DNA of 64,000 nt from Chitinophaga horti (lineage in GTDB: Bacteria; Bacteroidota; Bacteroidia; Chitinophagales; Chitinophagaceae), in the NCBI RefSeq assembly GCF_022867795.2, contig NZ_CP107006.1:2790001-2854000 (forward strand). Reading direction: 5' to 3'. The position numbers and the translations under genes were made by a program. This document shows positions 17,167 through 24,698 of the stretch, piece after piece (position 1 is the first letter of the stretch; each line of letters begins with the position of its first letter). The notes beneath the pieces are model-generated. The model had not been told where the DNA came from, searched no databases, and was given only the letters and a program-made list of their open reading frames with translations.

Positions 17167-17202
17167 AAAGCCGCACCAGTCGATTGATGGGTGCGGCTTT
17201 TA
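17167..17202 (+). terminator. AAAGCCGCA-type hairpin
   Basis: AAAGCCGCACC (17167-17177) pairs with GGTGCGGCTTT (17190-17200), followed by T. The arm is the same as in the hairpins at 21375-21410 and 23990-24023 beside tRNA-Lys sequence. Here no gene ends upstream on the plus strand, so it looks like a relic or an attenuator ahead of the ChrB-AraC gene. Confidence 0.5.
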
Positions 17203-17263
17203 GTTACAGGCCTTTAAATTCGGCGTGCATTCGTTTCCTTCTTTTCACTATATTTCCGTCAAT

Positions 17264-18097
17264 ATGAAATGGATCACGCGTGAACATCCCAAGATCGACC
17301 GCATCGCCTGTCCCTGGCTTATTCGCCGGTTTATAGATCCGGCGGCGGAAATTATTTACGTTCCCTTCGACCAGGTACTAAGCCAGGCAGCTGCGCAGGA
17401 TGCCACCCCGTTCGACATTCCCGGGGTAGAACTGACGCACTACGGAGACGAATGCACGTTCGACTATCTTATCAAAAAATATGCGATCACAGACGCCGCC
17501 GTACTTAGCATGGCCCCTATTGTACGGGGCGCCGACACCGACCGGCACGACATGGCCCCGCAATCGGCCGGCCTATGGGCTATTTCGGCCGGATTGGCGC
17601 ATAACTTCACGAACGACCTCGAGCTGCTGGAGCAGGGCATGGTGATTTACGATGCGCTGTATAGCTGGGCCTCGCATCTGCAACAGGAAAAACATACCCA
17701 GCAACCCTTTGAACAGCAGCTGCTCGCCGTGCTGAATGAAGCACTGAAGTCCGGCCGTGGACGCCGCATGCCTGCCTGGGTGCAGGAATTGAAAAACATC
17801 ATCCAGGATCATATCGATACTAGTCTTACATTGAAGGAGCTTTCGCAGGACCTGGACATCAATCCCTCCTACCTGTCGCGGGAGTTTTCCAAACACTTCG
17901 ACAACCTGTCTTTTGGCGAATACCTCCGTAAGCAGCGTATTGAAAAAGCGGTGGAACTGATGCGTAATCCGGCCCACTCACTTACCGAAATCGCTTACCT
18001 GACCGGCTTTTCCGACCAAAGTCATTTCTCCCGGATATTCCGTCAGCATATGGGGGAAAGTCCATCCGATTACCGGAGAAAACTGCTTAAAAAGTAA
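17264..18097 (+). CDS. ChrB-type chromate-resistance domain fused to AraC helix-turn-helix
   Basis: I start at the ATG at 17264 because the ChrB family begins MKWITREHPKIDRIACPWLI; an upstream frame adds 13 residues from 17225. Residues ~1-135 are a ChrB C-terminal-type domain (CPWLIRRFIDP, ELTHYGDECTFDYLIKKYAI, IVRGADTDRHDMAPQSAGL). Residues ~175-272 are an AraC DNA-binding domain with two helix-turn-helices (LTLKELSQDLDINPSYLSR, LTEIAYLTGFSDQSHFSRIF). ChrB proteins sense or respond to chromate. The fusion suggests that this domain controls DNA binding directly. No chrA transporter is in the window; downstream are a small outer-membrane-type protein and a convergent EamA transporter. Confidence 0.88.
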   Translation: MKWITREHPKIDRIACPWLIRRFIDPAAEIIYVPFDQVLSQAAAQDATPFDIPGVELTHYGDECTFDYLIKKYAITDAAVLSMAPIVRGADTDRHDMAPQSAGLWAISAGLAHNFTNDLELLEQGMVIYDALYSWASHLQQEKHTQQPFEQQLLAVLNEALKSGRGRRMPAWVQELKNIIQDHIDTSLTLKELSQDLDINPSYLSREFSKHFDNLSFGEYLRKQRIEKAVELMRNPAHSLTEIAYLTGFSDQSHFSRIFRQHMGESPSDYRRKLLKK

Positions 18098-18175
18098 GTT
18101 CTATACCAGCGGGGTAAGTTCCGTTCTATTACTGCGTTCGGCCATTGCGTAGCATTGCATCTGTAAAAGATATAC

Positions 18176-18682
18176 ATGACTATGCGTTTCAAAGGCTTTA
18201 TCATCACCACTTTTCTTTACTTGTTTTACGCAAGTGCATCCGCACAGCAAACCTATCCGAAAATCACCGGGTATGTAGGCATTCTTCATCCGATAGTTAC
18301 CTTCGGAAATGATGTACCGCATTACAACTTCGATGGCGCTTACGTGGTGGGCATGCCTACGGGCATCAACATCTGGAAGAGCTCCCGTGTTGGCTTTTCT
18401 ATGGAGTTTGTGCCAACGATTCGGGCGATAGATGGCACGAGCAAAATGAGCAACTTCCTTTTTCATCCCGGGGCATTGTTCGGGTTAGGCCATGGTTTTA
18501 CCCTCGCCACCCGCGCAGCATTCGAGACTTCGGGCAGATATGGCTTTACGCCTGTATTGAATAAGATCGTAATTAAGGGGAAACAGTGCAGTATGTTCAT
18601 GGCGGTGCCGGTACCGGCTCGCTTTGGCAATGACCAGGCGGCGGCGGTGGGTGTGGGATTCCAGTTTGGTATTACGTTTTAA
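18176..18682 (+). CDS. Exported outer-membrane-type hypothetical protein
   Basis: A 168-residue protein with a signal peptide (cut after ASASAQ) and a mature part of short alternating beta strands rich in Gly and aromatic residues, ending VGVGFQFGITF. That ending and pattern are typical of small outer-membrane barrels. It follows the ChrB-AraC gene on the same strand after 78 bp and may be controlled by it. Its stop overlaps the stop of the convergent EamA gene by 3-4 bases. No specific family recognised. Confidence 0.65.
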   Translation: MTMRFKGFIITTFLYLFYASASAQQTYPKITGYVGILHPIVTFGNDVPHYNFDGAYVVGMPTGINIWKSSRVGFSMEFVPTIRAIDGTSKMSNFLFHPGALFGLGHGFTLATRAAFETSGRYGFTPVLNKIVIKGKQCSMFMAVPVPARFGNDQAAAVGVGFQFGITF

Positions 18683-19632
18683 TTTCGTGTAGACGCATGA
18701 TCCCGCGTCCTTTGTCGCTGCGCGGTCGGGCGATCGGCGTCACTGGCCTTTCGCCTGCTCAGTAAAAACACCGTCGAAACAATACAGATGCTGCCGATCC
18801 AATCGATAACGGTAAACGGCGTGTGCAGCCATAAAACACCCAGTATGGTTGCTGCCAGTGGTTCTGTGGAGGCGAGCAGACTTGCTTTTTGTCCGCCGAT
18901 GAGCTTAACCGCCGTTACGTAGGCGTAGAAAGGAATGAGGGTGCCAAAGATCACGATAAAGACGGTGGATAGATACGCTGGCCAATCCCAGCGCCCAGCC
19001 GCATGCCAGGGCGCTTTGATGATGCCGCATATCAATCCGCCACCAATCATGGCCCAACCGATGATAAGCGCCGCCGGGTAGCGGGATAATAATTTTACAG
19101 GCTGCAGCGTGTATATCGCCAGGGCTACTGCCGAAGCCAGGCCGAGAAAGAGCCCCCATTCTGAGATGGCGAGTCGCTGTATATCGCCATGCGTAACCAG
19201 CAGGAACACCCCGACAACGGCCAGTACAAGGGCAAGGAACTCGCGTGCTACGGGTAAGCGCCGGTTGATGATCGCCAGGTAGCCGGCAATGAAGATTGGT
19301 CCGGCATATTGTAGCACCGTAGCGGTGGCGGCGTTCGTTTCCTGTACGGCCGCAAAATAGGTGTACTGAACGGCCAGCATGCCCGCCACTGTGAAAGTGG
19401 CCAGCGTTACCGCATCCTTCCTGTTTTTCCAGATGCCGAGAATACTGGTCCGTTCGCGAAATTTAGCCAATAGCAACAGGCAGCTGCCTGCTCCGAGCAT
19501 CCGGATGCTCAGGAGCCATACTACGTCTACACCCCGCTCCTGGAACAAGAACTGCCCGAATGTGCCTGATACGCCCCATAATACGGCGGCCATCACGGCT
19601 AATGCGGTGCCCTTTATCGAATTGCCTCCCAT
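18679..19632 (-). CDS. EamA/DMT superfamily transporter
   Basis: A 317-residue protein with ten predicted membrane helices in two EamA repeats (ALAVMAAVLWGVSGTFGQFL near the start, ASAVALAIYTLQPVKLLSRY in the second half). The second repeat ends EPLAATILGVLWLHTPFTVI, DWIGSICIVSTVFLLSRR. Related proteins export metabolites, amino acids or amines; the substrate cannot be read from sequence. The C-terminus is a polar tail (KASDADRPTAQRQRTRDHAS). It converges on the small barrel gene, and its 5' side faces the Crp/Fnr gene at 19789. Confidence 0.88.
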   Translation of the reverse strand: MGGNSIKGTALAVMAAVLWGVSGTFGQFLFQERGVDVVWLLSIRMLGAGSCLLLLAKFRERTSILGIWKNRKDAVTLATFTVAGMLAVQYTYFAAVQETNAATATVLQYAGPIFIAGYLAIINRRLPVAREFLALVLAVVGVFLLVTHGDIQRLAISEWGLFLGLASAVALAIYTLQPVKLLSRYPAALIIGWAMIGGGLICGIIKAPWHAAGRWDWPAYLSTVFIVIFGTLIPFYAYVTAVKLIGGQKASLLASTEPLAATILGVLWLHTPFTVIDWIGSICIVSTVFLLSRRKASDADRPTAQRQRTRDHASTRN

Positions 19633-19788
19633 CGGTTTATGATTGTGGGTGCAAAATTAGGGGGAATGGCTTGCGCTTTTGTTATTATTTTAGGGAAAAG
19701 TCAGGATTTTGAGGCGGTTGCGGTAGTGAATAGTGTTAAAGCGGAGTTAGGATACCACTACATGACGTAAACATCATAAACAAAAGCA

Positions 19789-20370
19789 ATGACAGACATA
19801 ACTCCCTTCTTCCAAAAAATAAACACCTACACTACGTTAAGCCCCGAAGCAGAAGCAGACTGGCGCTCGATCATACGCCCCAACAGCTATGATAAGGGCG
19901 AAGACTTCATACGTATGGGCAGCGTGCCCAGGAACGTAGCTTTCGTTGTGAAAGGTCTTTTTGCGCAAAGCTATATTGCCGATAGTGGTGAAGCCGTCAT
20001 CAAGTATTTCTTTCCCGAAGGAAGAATAGCAGGTTCTATCCCCGCCACACTCACCCGCTCGGAAAGTTTGTTTTCCATCTCCGCCCTTGAAGCGACGACC
20101 GTGTTAGAATATAATTACCATGAGTTTAAACGATTGGTGACGCTGCATGCGAGTATCGCTACATTTTACATCCACTATATGGAGCGTCATTGGATTATCG
20201 ACAAAGAACCCTACGAAATATCGCTCCGCCACGACACCGCCAAATCGCGGTACGACGACTTTATTAAAAACTACCCCGAACTGCTTAAACGTGTTAAGAA
20301 ACACCACATCGCTTCCTACCTGGGCATAACGCCTACTCAGATGAGCAGGATTTTCTTCGCTAACAAATAA
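19789..20370 (+). CDS. Crp/Fnr family transcriptional regulator
   Basis: A 193-residue protein with an N-terminal cyclic-nucleotide-binding-type beta barrel (GEDFIRMGSVPRNVAFVVKG, EAVIKYFFPEGRIAGS) and a C-terminal winged helix reduced to HHIASYLGITPTQMSRIF. It lacks the cysteines of Fnr and the phosphate-cassette motif of true cAMP receptors, as do most Bacteroidota members, so the ligand is unknown. The downstream VOC and DoxX genes have an operator-like AACAAATGT box (20384-20392) upstream of their promoter, and they are its likely targets. Confidence 0.88.
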   Translation: MTDITPFFQKINTYTTLSPEAEADWRSIIRPNSYDKGEDFIRMGSVPRNVAFVVKGLFAQSYIADSGEAVIKYFFPEGRIAGSIPATLTRSESLFSISALEATTVLEYNYHEFKRLVTLHASIATFYIHYMERHWIIDKEPYEISLRHDTAKSRYDDFIKNYPELLKRVKKHHIASYLGITPTQMSRIFFANK

Positions 20371-20383
20371 TTTTTCGTTTCTC

Positions 20384-20425
20384 AACAAATGTAAAGGGAA
20401 TTGGTAACGCGTTGCGCCAACTTTG
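20384..20425 (+). promoter_or_regulatory. Putative Crp/Fnr box and -7 element before the VOC gene
   Basis: AACAAATGTAAA at 20384-20395 lies upstream of CAACTTTG (20418-20425), which resembles the Bacteroidota -7 element TAnnTTTG. The box ACAAATGT starts exactly 33 bp before the -7 element. The same arrangement occurs at 47215-47255, also just after a Crp/Fnr gene. Confidence 0.5.
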
Positions 20426-20454
20426 CATCAACAAAACAAATAAAACACAAAGTT

Positions 20455-20865
20455 ATGGCGACTAAAGTATTCATCAATCTCCCGGTTAAAAACCTTTCTG
20501 CTTCCATGGATTTCTTCCAAAGTTTAGGTTTTTCTATCAACCCACAATTCACTGACGACAAAGCCTGCTGCCTGGTAGTAACCGATAGCATCTTCGTCAT
20601 GCTGCTGACCGACGCATACTTCAAAACCTTTATCAACACTGAGCTGTGCGATGCACATAAAAGCACGGAGGTGTTGATCGCCCTGGATGCTGCGTCCAAA
20701 GAGGAAGTGGAGCAAACGATTACCAAAGCGCTCTCCCTCGGTGCTACATCATATGCACAGCCGCAGGATTACGGCTGGATGTACCAACATAGCTTCGCCG
20801 ACCTGGACGGCCACCGTTGGGAATTTGCATACATGGACATCTCAAAAATGCCTTCGCAGGAGTAA
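20455..20865 (+). CDS. VOC (glyoxalase/bleomycin-resistance-like) family protein
   Basis: The ATG at 20455 gives a 136-residue protein starting MATKVFINLPVKNLSASMDF, the usual start of this family; an upstream frame from 20401 covers the promoter and is unlikely. It has two beta-alpha-beta-beta-beta modules, with FFQSLGFSINPQF in the first and YGWMYQHSFADLDGHRWEFA in the second. The D-x-D-G-H-x-W-E motif supplies one metal-ligand Glu. Proteins of this sub-group are small dimers of unknown substrate. It is probably co-transcribed with the DoxX gene 30 bp downstream. Confidence 0.9.
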   Translation: MATKVFINLPVKNLSASMDFFQSLGFSINPQFTDDKACCLVVTDSIFVMLLTDAYFKTFINTELCDAHKSTEVLIALDAASKEEVEQTITKALSLGATSYAQPQDYGWMYQHSFADLDGHRWEFAYMDISKMPSQE

Positions 20866-20895
20866 CCTAATATTTAGCCTTTAAAACTTACGATC

Positions 20896-21303
20896 ATGAA
20901 AAAAGCAAAAATCTTGTACTGGATTTTCAATGGCCTGTTCGCAGCCTTGATGTTAGGCACCGCTTTACCCGACGTATTTCCGGGAGAAGCATCCGTAGCT
21001 GCTTTCGCTATCATGCAATTACCTGCTTACCTGCTGCCGTTCCTGGCGGTGGCAAAGATCCTCGGTGTGGTAGCCATTGTAATACCCGGCTTTCCACGAG
21101 TGAAAGAATGGGCTTATGCCGGTTTGATGATTGACCTGGTGGGCGCTGCGTATTGTATCATGGCTGCAGGATTTCCCGCGGTATACTGGATAGGAATGGC
21201 TTTACCCTTGGCCCTTGGCGCGGCTGCTTATCTATCTTACCACTACAAGCTAAAAGTGAGGGAGCAACATGCGGGGCAGGTGTTTGAGGTGGGAATGGTA
21301 TAG
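20896..21303 (+). CDS. DoxX family membrane protein
   Basis: A 135-residue protein with four membrane helices: ILYWIFNGLFAALMLGTALP, LPAYLLPFLAVAKILGVVAI, WAYAGLMIDLVGAAYCIMA and YWIGMALPLALGAAAYLSYH. The LxxAKxLGxxxIxxPxxxxxKEWAYAGxxxD pattern is that of the DoxX-like family. Members sit in the inner membrane and are linked to redox or electron transfer in some species; the role here is unknown. It follows the VOC gene and probably shares its Crp/Fnr-type promoter. Confidence 0.88.
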   Translation: MKKAKILYWIFNGLFAALMLGTALPDVFPGEASVAAFAIMQLPAYLLPFLAVAKILGVVAIVIPGFPRVKEWAYAGLMIDLVGAAYCIMAAGFPAVYWIGMALPLALGAAAYLSYHYKLKVREQHAGQVFEVGMV

Positions 21304-21374
21304 CGTTGCGTATATGTATAGATTTTTATAGCCATTCGGTTTGCATAGTGTAGCAAACCATCAGGCTAAAAGTT

Positions 21375-21433
21375 AAAAGCCGCACCAATCCCTTGATTGA
21401 TGCGGCTTTTGTGATTTCCCGCGAACTCGGATC
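21375..21433 (-). repeat. Orphan tRNA-Lys 3'-end relic with its hairpin
   Basis: The hairpin AAAAGCCGCA..TGCGGCTTTT (21375-21410) is nearly identical to the one behind the intact tRNA-Lys. It is followed by GTGATTTCCCGCGAACTCGG (21411-21430), a damaged version of the tRNA-Lys acceptor/T-arm (GTGATTTCGCTGGGACTCGA on the plus strand). No body of a tRNA is present. It also can end transcription of the DoxX gene. Confidence 0.55.
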
Positions 21434-21573
21434 AACTAATACTGTCAAGCGTTAGCCCGTATAAAAAGTTCGTGTAGCCTTGCCGGCCCGGTTCCAGATT
21501 GATTCAATTTAATAGTCAGGTATCTGACAGTGCTGGGAAAAAAGATTTATCTTACTGCTGCAAATTTGTGCTC

Positions 21574-22632
21574 ATGAAAAGGATCGCCCTGTTACTATTT
21601 GTAGTAATATCCCCGATACTCTCTTGTATCAAACCCGCCCTGCCGAACCCCGAAGCTGATATCGAAAAGTTCGATATTGATCCCGGGCTTACTACCGGCA
21701 ATACGTTTATCGACCAGGCTAACCGTAAAATCCGTGTATTTCTCACCGCTGAAGCCTTTGACAACGGCTTTGCGCCTTCGATCGGGGTATCTTCCGGAGC
21801 TACGATTACGCCTGCTTCCGGCGATTCTATATTTCCCAAAAATCAGACAATCAATTATGAAGTCACTTCCGCTTCGGGAGAGAATAAAAAAACCTATACG
21901 ATTGAAATAGTGAACGTGGGCGATTGGAGCTTTGAGTTCGAAAATTGGACGGAGCACCCGGAAGATCATTACGAAACGCCCGTGGAAGCAAGCGGCATAT
22001 CCTTGTGGACATCCGGCAATCCCGGGGCTGCACTGTCAGGTTTACCCAAACAGGTGTCTGCCTATCCCACAAAGTCTACAACAGATGGCTATCGCGGTAC
22101 AAAGGCTGCTGAACTTGTCACCATAAAAGGCACATTTTTATCCGAATTTGTTGGCATTTACCTGATCGCAGGTTCTATCTTCCTGGGAGATTTCAATTCC
22201 AGCATGGCACTGGCAAACCCGTTGGCTGCCACAGAGTTTGGCGAACCATACGTGGGGTTACCCGATCGTTTTATCGGATACTACAAATACGCCCCTGGCG
22301 CCGTATTCCAGGATAAAGCGGCCAACCCCGTAGCCGGCAGAACGGATAAATGCGCTATATATGCCGTGTTGTATAAAGGTCCGGAACTATTGAATGGTAC
22401 CAATATTCTGACTTCAGACCGCGTACTTGCCACCGCCATATTGCCTGATGGTACTGGAAAGTCAGACTTCACAAGGTTTGAAATTCCGTTTACTTATAAG
22501 CCTGGTTGGGAAGCAAACGCGCAGAATCTGATGATGGCAATTGTTGCGTCATCCAGCAGTGAAGGCGATCATTACGCAGGCGCGATCGGCAGTCGCCTGG
22601 TAATAGATAGCTTAACAATTATCCCAAAATGA
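21574..22632 (+). CDS. PCMD-type exported lipoprotein
   Basis: The ATG at 21574 gives a lipoprotein signal (MKRIALLLFVVISPILSC, lipobox Cys at residue 18) and a protein of 352 residues; the longer frame from 21499 has no signal and is rejected. Residues ~30-110 form an Ig-like strand region (ANRKIRVFLTAEAFDNG, SGENKKTYTIEIV). The rest, from WSFEFENWTEHPEDHYETPV to SRLVIDSLTIIP, fits the putative carbohydrate-metabolism (PCMD) beta-sandwich domain. It is likely surface- or periplasm-exposed. The following gene encodes an outer-membrane barrel and starts 6 bp after the stop, so the two probably work together. Confidence 0.75.
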   Translation: MKRIALLLFVVISPILSCIKPALPNPEADIEKFDIDPGLTTGNTFIDQANRKIRVFLTAEAFDNGFAPSIGVSSGATITPASGDSIFPKNQTINYEVTSASGENKKTYTIEIVNVGDWSFEFENWTEHPEDHYETPVEASGISLWTSGNPGAALSGLPKQVSAYPTKSTTDGYRGTKAAELVTIKGTFLSEFVGIYLIAGSIFLGDFNSSMALANPLAATEFGEPYVGLPDRFIGYYKYAPGAVFQDKAANPVAGRTDKCAIYAVLYKGPELLNGTNILTSDRVLATAILPDGTGKSDFTRFEIPFTYKPGWEANAQNLMMAIVASSSSEGDHYAGAIGSRLVIDSLTIIPK

Positions 22633-22638
22633 TTGACT

Positions 22639-23379
22639 ATGTTCAAATTTACTTTCTATACATTTCTGATCTTGCTCGGGCCGATGTATTCGTTCGCCCA
22701 GCAACAACCGCAGTCCACCCCGTTAAAACACGCCGTGGAAATACATTACAATGTGGGGGGATTATCTCCGATACCGCTACCGGCAACGATTCGTAAAATC
22801 CATAGCTACTCACCGGGCTTCTCGCCCGGACTGGGTTATGAATTGCAATACAAGGTGGCCAGCCACTGGAGCCTGGCGGCCGGCGTAAGGCTGGATGTAA
22901 AAGCCATGCGGATTAAAGATAGCGTGCAGTATTTTCATACCTTAATTAAGGTGGATAGCTCAGAGTTCGAGGGCAATTTTTCCGGCACTAACTTCACCGA
23001 TTGCCGGAACGTCTATCTGACGCTTCCCATTACAATGATCTATCACCTTGGCGATAACTGGCGCTTTAAAGGCGGCGCTTATCTTTCATGGCTCATACAT
23101 CCATACTTCCAAGGTGACGTCAGTAATGGCTATATCAGGAAAGGCAATTCCCTGGGAGAAAAAGTAAATATCCAAAGCGCCACGTTCGACTTCAGTACCG
23201 AACAACGAACTTTCGATATGGGCTTACAGGTTGGCGCCCAAAGGCAATTGGGAAAATACTGGTTTGTTAAGGCAGATCTCCAATGGGGATTGCGGAGGGT
23301 ATTCCCCTCTTCCTTCAGAGGAATGGACTTCGCGATGTACAACGTGTTTGGATCAGTGGGGGCTGGCATTCAGTTATAG
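22639..23379 (+). CDS. PorT-like outer-membrane beta-barrel protein
   Basis: The start is the ATG at 22639, 6 bp after the PCMD gene; the frame opens with a TTG at 22633. A 246-residue protein with a signal peptide (ending MYSFAQ), followed by a barrel of alternating strands (HAVEIHYNVGGLSPIPLPAT, LGYELQYKVASHWSLAAGVR, TFDMGLQVGAQRQLGKYWFV, VFGSVGAGIQL). This is the Bacteroidota outer-membrane protein beta-barrel domain group. Function unknown, but it is paired with the lipoprotein gene as an operon. Confidence 0.82.
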   Translation: MFKFTFYTFLILLGPMYSFAQQQPQSTPLKHAVEIHYNVGGLSPIPLPATIRKIHSYSPGFSPGLGYELQYKVASHWSLAAGVRLDVKAMRIKDSVQYFHTLIKVDSSEFEGNFSGTNFTDCRNVYLTLPITMIYHLGDNWRFKGGAYLSWLIHPYFQGDVSNGYIRKGNSLGEKVNIQSATFDFSTEQRTFDMGLQVGAQRQLGKYWFVKADLQWGLRRVFPSSFRGMDFAMYNVFGSVGAGIQL

Positions 23380-23425
23380 CGTCCAGCCTGTTAGTGATCC
23401 CTGTCGAGGCATCGTCGTACCGCGT

Positions 23426-23818
23426 TTATCCTTGCGGTACAACCTCCGTCAAAACGTTCCGTCCTTCTCTATCGAAATAAGTGCAGGTCATCTTATCAAT
23501 ATTCACCTCCCACTTTTCTACCCCGAAGGTTGCGCACGCCGTGATAAAAGCGGGATAATCTGTTAATCCCTGCTGATGCGCTTTCAGTCCAAGTTCGAAC
23601 TGCGTTTGATCGTATTGAGCCGCGATATCCAGGGTGTCATACTTGCCCGGGGAAGTCACCTGGTAGTTGTCCGTCCCGTGATATGTGGTGTGACCGTCGG
23701 AGACGAAAGTCTGATAGTAGCGCACACCCAATTTCTTGATCTCCTGTACGTAAGCGGGAAAGTCAGCGCCGGATTTTACCTTGCTGTGTGCTGACATGAT
23801 CTGTTCTACTGTAAACAT
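23426..23818 (-). CDS. DUF1398 family protein
   Basis: A 130-residue soluble protein. It begins MFTVEQIMSAHSKVKSGADF and contains YVQEIKKLGVRYYQTFVSDG, HTTYHGTDNYQV and a C-terminal EVNIDKMTCTYFDREGRNVL, the full pattern of DUF1398 (YbcV-like). No catalytic role is known for the family. It stands alone and converges with the PCMD operon. Confidence 0.88.
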   Translation of the reverse strand: MFTVEQIMSAHSKVKSGADFPAYVQEIKKLGVRYYQTFVSDGHTTYHGTDNYQVTSPGKYDTLDIAAQYDQTQFELGLKAHQQGLTDYPAFITACATFGVEKWEVNIDKMTCTYFDREGRNVLTEVVPQG

Positions 23819-23989
23819 GTTTTTGATTGATGGTGAGGTTGTGAGGACAAGGTACGAATTAATCAGCCGCTGCTGAATTCAGAGGAAGAAGCGAATGGTG
23901 CGGACTCGAAAATTGTATGGTAAAACGGGTATAAGCAATGTCAAACCGGTAGCCGGGAGAGGACGCCGCTCTCCCCAGGAATAAAGCAA

Positions 23990-24023
23990 AAAGCCGCACC
24001 AATCCTTCGACTGATGCGGCTTT
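23990..24023 (-). terminator. Terminator of tRNA-Lys
   Basis: On the minus strand AAAGCCGCATCAG...GGTGCGGCTTT forms the stem, followed by TTGCTTTATT. It starts 3 bases after the tRNA 3' end. Confidence 0.75.
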
Positions 24024-24025
24024 CG

Positions 24026-24098
24026 TGATTTCGCTGGGACTCGAACCCAGGGCCCATACATTAAAAGTGTATTGCTCTACCAACTGAGCTACGAAATC
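24026..24098 (-). tRNA. tRNA-Lys (anticodon UUU)
   Basis: A complete 73-base cloverleaf: acceptor GATTTCG/CGAAATC with discriminator A (CCA not encoded), D-arm TAGCTCAGTTGGTAGAGCA, anticodon stem ATACA/TGTAT with loop CTTTTAA (anticodon TTT), and T-arm CTGGG-TTCGAGT-CCCAG. Fragments resembling its 3' end are scattered at 1916, 5894 and 21411. Confidence 0.97.
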
Positions 24099-24227
24099 AT
24101 CCCCGTATGATTTGGGACTGCAAAAGTAGGAAAAAGACGTTCATAACCAAGCATTTTCCCAAAAAAACTCCCCTGGCAGCATAGATCGGCCACAGCCTTA
24201 GATTTCCCGGACTTTAACAATATTCAC

Positions 24228-24275
24228 TTTGAAATACAAAGTACTTTTACTTACCTTTGTGCTGCAAAGTACTTT
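24228..24275 (+). promoter_or_regulatory. Promoter with two AAAGTACTTT palindromes
   Basis: A TTTG at 24228-24231 and TACCTTTG at 24252-24259, 20 bp apart, fit the Bacteroidota -33/-7 promoter. The perfect 10 bp palindrome AAAGTACTTT occurs between the elements (24238-24247) and again at 24266-24275, exactly 28 bp later. ACTTTG-AAATA-CAAAGT (24226-24242) adds a further dyad over the -33 box. This is operator-like and probably binds a dimeric repressor of the gene at 24319. Confidence 0.65.
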
Positions 24276-24318
24276 AGCATCAACACGAGAAAAAAATCAT
24301 TTCTAAAACCAGATAACC

Positions 24319-24657
24319 ATGGCAAACAACCAAAACGCCACCACGCCCAACATTCATTCCGCACCGCTGGCGAAACGTATGTTACAGGGCGGCGCTATCG
24401 CACTCGTATTAATCGCATTGTTCCTCTCCCGGGCCGGGGAGCCTAAACCGGAGTGGCCGACGTTCTGGATGGTACGCCCGCTGCTCGTGGTGCCATTTGC
24501 CGGCGCTATGGGTGGATTGTGTTTCTATCTATTGGACTCGCTCCGCTACCAGGGCGGCTGGCGAAAGATCCTGGCAAACGTTTTAAGTTTGCTGATTTAT
24601 ATTTTTGGCCTTTGGATAGGTACTGTACTGGGTCTCGACGGTACGCACTGGAATTAA
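24319..24657 (+). CDS. Small three-helix membrane protein
   Basis: A 112-residue protein with a polar N-terminus and hydrophobic segments GAIALVLIALFLS, LLVVPFAGAMGGLCFYLL and ILANVLSLLIYIFGLWIGTV, ending LGLDGTHWN. Close relatives are common in Bacteroidota; I recall some databases labelling them potassium transporter KefB, but nothing here resembles the KefB antiporter, which is several times larger. Its promoter carries two perfect palindromes (24238 and 24266) and it has its own terminator (24666-24696), so it is a single-gene, tightly regulated unit. Function unknown. Confidence 0.75.
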   Translation: MANNQNATTPNIHSAPLAKRMLQGGAIALVLIALFLSRAGEPKPEWPTFWMVRPLLVVPFAGAMGGLCFYLLDSLRYQGGWRKILANVLSLLIYIFGLWIGTVLGLDGTHWN

Positions 24658-24665
24658 CAACTTGG

Positions 24666-24696
24666 GCGCGGCAGATCATCATTTGCCGCGCTTTTT
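24666..24696 (+). terminator. Rho-independent terminator
   Basis: GCGCGGCA pairs with TGCCGCGC, followed by TTTTT; 8 bp after the stop of the 112-residue protein gene. Confidence 0.85.
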
Positions 24697-24698
24697 AG

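Noticed and set aside
24319..24657. KefB potassium transporter
   Set aside because: The protein is 112 residues with three helices and lacks any antiporter or TrkA-N domain; the label I recall for relatives is not supported by sequence.
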